DNA from: Streptomyces calvus
GTDB lineage: Bacteria > Actinomycetota > Actinomycetes > Streptomycetales > Streptomycetaceae
DNA length: 64,000 nt
Direction of reading: 5' to 3'
Assembly: GCF_006782915.1 (NCBI RefSeq)
Contig: NZ_VCNP01000043.1
Coordinates: 372,001 to 436,000 of the forward strand
Shown here in pieces: positions 59,852 through 64,000 of the stretch (the first letter of the stretch is position 1; each line of letters opens with the position of its first letter). A program made the translations under genes and the position numbers. The notes under the pieces were generated by a model, which had not been told where the DNA came from, did no database searches, and saw only the letters and a program-made list of their open reading frames with translations.

Positions 59852-61372
59852 ATGGACAAGGTCGGTGGTATGCGTGGATTTGTTGCTTCCTCGATCGGTG
59901 TCACCTGCGCCGCAGCCCTCGCCCTCCCGCTCGTCCCGCCCGCCACCGCCGCGGACACCCGACCGGCGGCTCCGGCGGAAGCGGCCCCGCGGGCAGGGAC
60001 GACGGCCCGGCCCGACGTTCCCGGCAGCACCCAGTCGCTGCCCCTGAGACCCCTCACCCGCGACCGCGCCACCGGCGCCGCCGTCCTCGGCCTCGCCCCC
60101 CGGACCGTACGGCAGTTCTCCCTCCTCGGCGTCGTCTGGGACGATCCCGCCGCCCACCTCCACGGCCGCGTCCAGGTCCGCACCCGGTCGGCCGCCACTG
60201 GTACCTGGTCCGGCTGGCAGGACGTCGAGACCCACTACTCCGACCACGCGGCCGACCCGGGCACCGCGGAAGCCGCCTCGGACGCGGTGCGCGGGGCGAC
60301 GGCGCCGTTGTGGGTCGGGGAGTCGGACGCCGTGGAGATCCGGGTGCAGCCGGAGCCACAGCCGGAGCCGGAGCCGCAGTCGGGCGAGCCCGGCGGGTCA
60401 GTGAGCGGCGACGCGGCAGCCGGCGATGCCGGGGCTGGTCACTCCCACGGCGACGCCGGCCCCGACAGTGACCCCCCGGACGCCCAGGACGCCCAGACCC
60501 CCCAGGCCGGTGCCCTCACGGAGCTGCCCTCCGGCCTGCGGCTCGAACTGATCGACCCCGGTGAGACCGCCGCGGCCCCGGCCGGGGCCACGGACGCCTC
60601 CCGCACCGGCGCCCTGACCGCCGAGGCGACCGCCGCCTCCGCGGCCAACGCCGCGCTCGCACCGCTCGGCGCCACCGAGATCCCGGCGCTGACCGGCGAA
60701 CAGACCCGGCAGGAACTCCTCGCCCTGCGCGGGACCGAACTGACCGAGCAGCAGCGGGCCAAGCCGTACATCGGGCCGCGCCCCGCCATCGTCACGCGGC
60801 GCGGCTGGGGAGCCAACGAGAGCCTGCGGGAGAAGCAGTTCGTCTACACCGGCAAGGTCAAGGCGGCCTTCGTGCACCACACCGCCTCCGGCAACACGTA
60901 CTCCTGCTCCCAGGCGCCGTCGCTGATCCGCGGCTTCTACCGCTATCACGTGCGGAGCCTGGGCTGGCGGGACATCGGCTACAACTTCCTCGTCGACAAG
61001 TGCGGGCGGATCTACGAGGGCCGGGCCGGGGGAGTGGCGAAGCCCGTCAAGGGCGCCCACACCTTCGGGTTCAACACCAACACGACCGGCATCGCGGTCA
61101 TCGGCTCCTACGGCTCGAAGAAGCCGTCGTCCTCGGCGGTGAAGGCCGTCGCCCGGCTCACCGCCTGGAAACTCGGCCTGCACGGCATGAATCCGCGCGG
61201 CAAGACATATCTGACGTCCGGAGGTGGCAATCTCTACCGAAAAGGTAAGAAGGTACGACTGAACGTGATCTCCGGTCACAGGGACGGGTTCAACACGACC
61301 TGTCCCGGGGGGAAGCTGTACCGCAAGCTCGGCACCGCGCGTTCCACGGCGGCCCGTTACCAGGGACGCTGA
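59852..61372 (+). CDS. Secreted peptidoglycan-recognition-type N-acetylmuramoyl-L-alanine amidase
   Basis: 506 aa. Signal peptide with hydrophobic core VASSIGVTCAAALALPLVPP and likely cleavage after ATAA near residue 34. A variable domain (about 60-170) is followed by an acidic Pro/Glu/Asp-rich linker, and the PGRP/amidase_2 domain occupies about 310-500: RRGWGANES, VHHTASG with metal His, DIGYNFLVDKCGRIYEGRAG, GIAVIG, SGHRDG and TTCPG with the last metal ligands. It should cleave the stem peptide from glycan strands at the cell wall. ATG 59852 lies within an inverted repeat; ATG 59870 (MRGF) is a good alternative that still keeps the signal peptide. Confidence 0.92.
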   Translation: MDKVGGMRGFVASSIGVTCAAALALPLVPPATAADTRPAAPAEAAPRAGTTARPDVPGSTQSLPLRPLTRDRATGAAVLGLAPRTVRQFSLLGVVWDDPAAHLHGRVQVRTRSAATGTWSGWQDVETHYSDHAADPGTAEAASDAVRGATAPLWVGESDAVEIRVQPEPQPEPEPQSGEPGGSVSGDAAAGDAGAGHSHGDAGPDSDPPDAQDAQTPQAGALTELPSGLRLELIDPGETAAAPAGATDASRTGALTAEATAASAANAALAPLGATEIPALTGEQTRQELLALRGTELTEQQRAKPYIGPRPAIVTRRGWGANESLREKQFVYTGKVKAAFVHHTASGNTYSCSQAPSLIRGFYRYHVRSLGWRDIGYNFLVDKCGRIYEGRAGGVAKPVKGAHTFGFNTNTTGIAVIGSYGSKKPSSSAVKAVARLTAWKLGLHGMNPRGKTYLTSGGGNLYRKGKKVRLNVISGHRDGFNTTCPGGKLYRKLGTARSTAARYQGR

Positions 61373-61442
61373 GGCGGCCGGGGCTCTTTCCTGCCGGAGG
61401 CACCGCCGTCGCGAGCGCTGCGGAACGGTCTGCATACACTGG

Positions 61443-61466
61443 CCGGCCGAAACACAGTTCGGCCGG
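61443..61466 (+). promoter_or_regulatory. Hairpin just before the nucleotidyltransferase start
   Basis: CCGGCCGAA (61443-61451), loop ACACAG, TTCGGCCGG (61458-61466): a perfect 9-bp stem 25 bp before the start codon and directly after TACACT (61435-61440), a likely -10. It could be the 5' end of the mRNA of the next gene or a terminator for the amidase gene. Confidence 0.5.
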
Positions 61467-61491
61467 TCCCGGCAGGAAGCAGAGACGACAG

Positions 61492-62574
61492 GTGACAGAA
61501 GCGATCCTCCTGGTCGGCGGCAAGGGCACGCGGCTGCGCCCGCTCACGGTGCACACGCCCAAGCCCATGGTCCCCGCGGCCGGGGTGCCCTTCCTCACGC
61601 ACCAGCTGGCGAGAGCGAGAGCCGCGGGCGTCGAGCACATCGTCCTGGCCACGTCCTACCTGGCCGAGGTCTTCGAGCCGTACTTCGGCGACGGGTCGGC
61701 CCTGGGGCTGCACATCGAGTACGTGACGGAGGAGGAGCCGCTCGGCACGGGCGGCGCGATCCGCAACGTCGCGTCCCGGCTGCACTCCGGCCCGGACGAC
61801 CCGGTGCTCGTCTTCAACGGGGACATCCTGACGGGGCTGGACATCCGGGCGCTGGTGCGCACGCACGGGACGACGGGCGCGGACGTCTCGCTGCACCTGA
61901 CGAAGGTGACGGACCCGCGCGCCTACGGCCTGGTGCCGACGGACGACACCGGCAGGGTGCTGGCGTTCCTGGAGAAGCCGCAGACGCCGGAGGAGATCGT
62001 CACCGACCAGATCAACGCGGGGGCGTACGTGTTCCGGCGCTCGGTGATCGACACGATCCCGGCGGGCCGGGTGGTGTCGGTGGAGCGGGAGACGTTCCCG
62101 CAGCTGCTGGCGGCGGGCGCCCACCTCCAGGGCATGGTCGACTCCACGTACTGGCTGGACCTCGGCACCCCGGCGGCCTTCGTGCGGGGCTCGGCGGACC
62201 TGGTGCTCGGCCGGGCGCCGTCGCCGGCCGTGCCGGGGCACTGCGGCGACCGGCTGGTGCTGCCCACGGCGACCGTGGCGCCCGACGCGAAGCTCGCGGG
62301 CGGGACGGTGGTGGGTGAGGGCGCGTTCGTCGCGGAGGGCGCGCGCGTCTTCGGCAGCACGATCCTGCCGGGAGCGGTCATCGAGCCGGGCGCCGTCATC
62401 ACCGACTCACTGATCGGCAACCGGGCCCGGGTCGGCGAACGGTCGGTCCTCACCGGCACGGTGATAGGCGACGGCGCGGTGATCGGCGCCCGCAACGAAC
62501 TGCGCGAGGGCGTCCGCGTGTGGTGCGACGCGCGGATTCCGGCGGGAGCGGTTCGTTTCTCCTCGGATCAGTAG
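61492..62574 (+). CDS. Sugar-1-phosphate nucleotidyltransferase, probably mannose-1-phosphate guanylyltransferase
   Basis: 360 aa. Nucleotide-binding LLVGGKGTRLRPLT at residues 6-19, KPMVPAAGVPFL, NGDILTG with metal Asp, LEKPQTPEE and the sugar-site YWLDLGTP; from about 255 to the end a left-handed beta-helix of hexapeptide repeats (VAPDAKLAGG, VGEGAFVAEG, IGDGAVIGAR). This order is shared by GDP-mannose pyrophosphorylases and some glucose-1-phosphate thymidylyltransferases; actinobacterial members next to LCP genes are usually annotated as ManB/ManC. GDP-mannose would feed wall glycan and protein mannosylation. GTG 61492. Sugar specificity is not proven. Confidence 0.88.
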   Translation: MTEAILLVGGKGTRLRPLTVHTPKPMVPAAGVPFLTHQLARARAAGVEHIVLATSYLAEVFEPYFGDGSALGLHIEYVTEEEPLGTGGAIRNVASRLHSGPDDPVLVFNGDILTGLDIRALVRTHGTTGADVSLHLTKVTDPRAYGLVPTDDTGRVLAFLEKPQTPEEIVTDQINAGAYVFRRSVIDTIPAGRVVSVERETFPQLLAAGAHLQGMVDSTYWLDLGTPAAFVRGSADLVLGRAPSPAVPGHCGDRLVLPTATVAPDAKLAGGTVVGEGAFVAEGARVFGSTILPGAVIEPGAVITDSLIGNRARVGERSVLTGTVIGDGAVIGARNELREGVRVWCDARIPAGAVRFSSDQ

Positions 62575-62598
62575 GGGGACGGCTTCGGGGCGGCTTTG

Positions 62599-62760
62599 GG
62601 CGCGAGGGTCCGGTCGGTGGAGTGCTGTTGCGTGCCTGCGGCGCAGGGGTCCGGTCGGTGGCTGTGTTGTGTGCGTGCCTGCGGCGCAGGGGTTGGGTCG
62701 GCGGGGGTGCTGTTGCGTGCCTGCGGCGCAGTGGTCTGTCCGGTGGGGGTGCGCACGGCG
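62599..62760. repeat. 42-43-bp imperfect tandem repeat
   Basis: CGTGCCTGCGGCGCAG occurs at 62631, 62674 and 62716, with shared GGTCCGGTCGGTGG or related text between, giving periods of 43 and 42 bp and about 3.5 copies. It lies in the 351-bp gap between the nucleotidyltransferase and glycosylase genes, which are convergent. No gene is seen in the rest of the gap. Confidence 0.8.
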
Positions 62761-62925
62761 CTTTCGGTGCGGTGGGTGGCGCGGGGACGGGGCGTGGGTG
62801 TCCGTGCCCGGTCCGGCGCGGAACCGGCCGGTTGGGACGTGCGGGGTGCGGACGCGCCGGCCGCTGCGGGCACGCACTCCCGCCCCGTCCGCCTCAGCGC
62901 CGTACGCGGCCGGGGGCAGGAGGTC

Positions 62926-63927
62926 TCACAGCCGTCCGATGTCGCCGTGCGGCATGCGCGGTGCCCGGCGTTCCGGTACGCGTCCGCTCAGCAGGATCAG
63001 CCGCGCGGCGCGGTGCCGCTGACCGGCGTACGGTTCCAGGAGCGACAGCATCACCGCGTCGTCCGCGTGCCGGTCCCCGGCCAGCGCCCACCCGACGATC
63101 CCCGGCAGGTGCAGGTCCCCGACGGTCACCGCGTCCGGCGCCCCGTGACTGCGCTGCACCGTCTCCGCCGACGTCCACGGCCCGATCCCCGGCACCAGTT
63201 CCAGCCGCTTCTGCGCCGCCGCAGGCGACATCCCCGCCGCCTCCTCCAGCCGCGCGGCGACCCGCACCGCCCGCAGGACGGTCGAGGCACGCTTGTCGTC
63301 CACCCCGGCGCGGTGCCACTCCCAGGACGGGATCAGCGCCCAGGTGCGCGGGGCCGGCATCACCGACATCCGCTCCGGTGCCGGGCCGGGCGCCGGCTCC
63401 CCGAACGCGCGGACCAGCAGCCGCCACGCCCGGTACGCCTCACCGGTGGTGACCTTCTGCTCCAGCACCGACGGGATCAGCGACTCCAGCACCAGCCCGG
63501 TGCGCGTCAGCCGCAGACCGGGCCGCCGGTGACGGGTGAGGGCGAGGAGTCTGTGCCGGGGGACGAAGGCGGACGGGTCGTCGGCCGCCCCGAGCAGCTC
63601 CGGCAGCCGGTCCAGCAGCCACTCGGCGCCCGGCCCCCACGCCTCGCCGCGGACCTCACCGGCCCGCTGCGTCACCCGCAGTGTCCCCGGGCCCGCCGGC
63701 GTCAGGCTGGCCCGCCACACGGAGCCGTCCGGCAGCGCGCGGAACGTCGGGTCCCCGGGCCCGCGCCGCAGCGGGCCGAGCACCAGGCCGAGGTCCAGCG
63801 GACCGTCCGGCGTCCAGGTCCGCACCCGGGCGGGGGCCGGCGCCTGGCGCGGAACGCCCGCGGGCACGGCGGCACGCCCGCCGCGCACGGTCGTACGCGT
63901 CGGGCGGGGAGCGAAACGTCCTGCCAC
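62926..63927 (-). CDS. DNA-3-methyladenine glycosylase-like HhH-GPD protein
   Basis: 333 aa. The C-terminal half carries the helix-hairpin-helix LVPGIGPWTSAETV and the following Asp in DAVTVGDLHLPG, the HhH-GPD hallmark; SVLEQKVTTGEAYRAWRLLV is the usual helix before it. N-terminal half resembles AlkA-like proteins of Actinobacteria. It probably removes alkylated purines in base-excision repair. GTG 63927 is taken (MAGRFAPRP). The first 35 residues are basic and poorly conserved. Upstream neighbours lie outside the window. Confidence 0.87.
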   Translation of the reverse strand: MAGRFAPRPTRTTVRGGRAAVPAGVPRQAPAPARVRTWTPDGPLDLGLVLGPLRRGPGDPTFRALPDGSVWRASLTPAGPGTLRVTQRAGEVRGEAWGPGAEWLLDRLPELLGAADDPSAFVPRHRLLALTRHRRPGLRLTRTGLVLESLIPSVLEQKVTTGEAYRAWRLLVRAFGEPAPGPAPERMSVMPAPRTWALIPSWEWHRAGVDDKRASTVLRAVRVAARLEEAAGMSPAAAQKRLELVPGIGPWTSAETVQRSHGAPDAVTVGDLHLPGIVGWALAGDRHADDAVMLSLLEPYAGQRHRAARLILLSGRVPERRAPRMPHGDIGRL

Positions 63928-64000
63928 GAGAGATCCCAGGGGTGGAGCGGAAGGGCACCTACGAGGGTAGGGGGCCGCGCGGCCGGCTCACCGCACCTCG

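Noticed and set aside
63985..64000. End of another minus-strand gene at the right edge
   Set aside because: TCA at 63989-63991 could be a stop codon, but only a few bases are available, too little to support a call.

Overview
The window is chromosomal DNA of a Streptomyces. GC content is very high, third codon positions are almost always G or C, GTG and TTG starts are common, several promoters look leaderless, and the gene set is typical: the UUA-decoding leucine tRNA bldA, the SigI/ArsI/PrsI partner-switching set, a Rex-type operator before ndh, and a cluster of LytR-CpsA-Psr (LCP) cell-wall ligases. From memory the order matches the S. coelicolor core chromosome around purEK, sigI and ndh. 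I see no prophage, integrase, CRISPR or biosynthetic gene cluster. By eye I found no in-frame TTA codon in any gene called here.

Layout. 0-7 kb: partial Phd/YefM antitoxin, ndh with two Rex-like sites, a cyclopropane-fatty-acid-type methyltransferase, and a MacB/FtsX-type ABC exporter. 7.6 kb: bldA, then pobA and a Bax-inhibitor-like membrane protein. 10.3-10.5 kb: a MITE-like inverted-repeat element. 10.5-18.9 kb: small genes, a thiolase, an SGNH hydrolase, cystathionine beta-synthase, and a divergent MmyB-type regulator/SDR pair. 19.0-19.6 kb: a 44-bp minisatellite. 19.7-23 kb: RpiR regulator, membrane protein, PLP decarboxylase. 23.1-28.5 kb: a four-gene histidine-utilisation operon (hutU, an M20 amidohydrolase, hutF, hutI) with overlapping starts and stops. 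28.5-29.0 kb: 124-bp and 39-bp tandem repeats. 29.2-31.6 kb: sigI divergent from arsI and prsI. 31.7-43.6 kb: POT peptide transporter, two-component system, GtrA protein, purK-purE-dipeptidase operon plus a degenerate dipeptidase paralogue, two VOC proteins divergent from a CGNR protein, and UDP-glucose dehydrogenase. 43.7-46.8 kb: acyl-CoA dehydrogenase, phospholipase-D-type synthase and a copper-storage protein. 46.8-62.6 kb: envelope region with six LCP proteins, a family-2 glycosyltransferase, a PGRP amidase and a sugar-phosphate nucleotidyltransferase. 62.9 kb to the end: a HhH-GPD DNA glycosylase.

How the parts work together. The hut operon would take urocanate to glutamate: HutU, HutI and HutF cover three steps, and the M20 hydrolase is the natural candidate for the missing N-formylglutamate deformylase. 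The LCP, glycosyltransferase, nucleotidyltransferase and amidase genes together suggest building and attaching anionic wall glycopolymers. PurK and PurE carry out consecutive steps of purine synthesis. SigI, ArsI and PrsI form a sigma, anti-anti-sigma and anti-sigma triad.

The least explained feature is a series of unrelated GC-rich tandem-repeat arrays (15, 27, 39, 42-43, 44, 46 and 124 bp units), all in intergenic DNA; one lies between two closely related LCP genes. All functional statements rest on reading the sequence and recalled family knowledge; no database search was possible.
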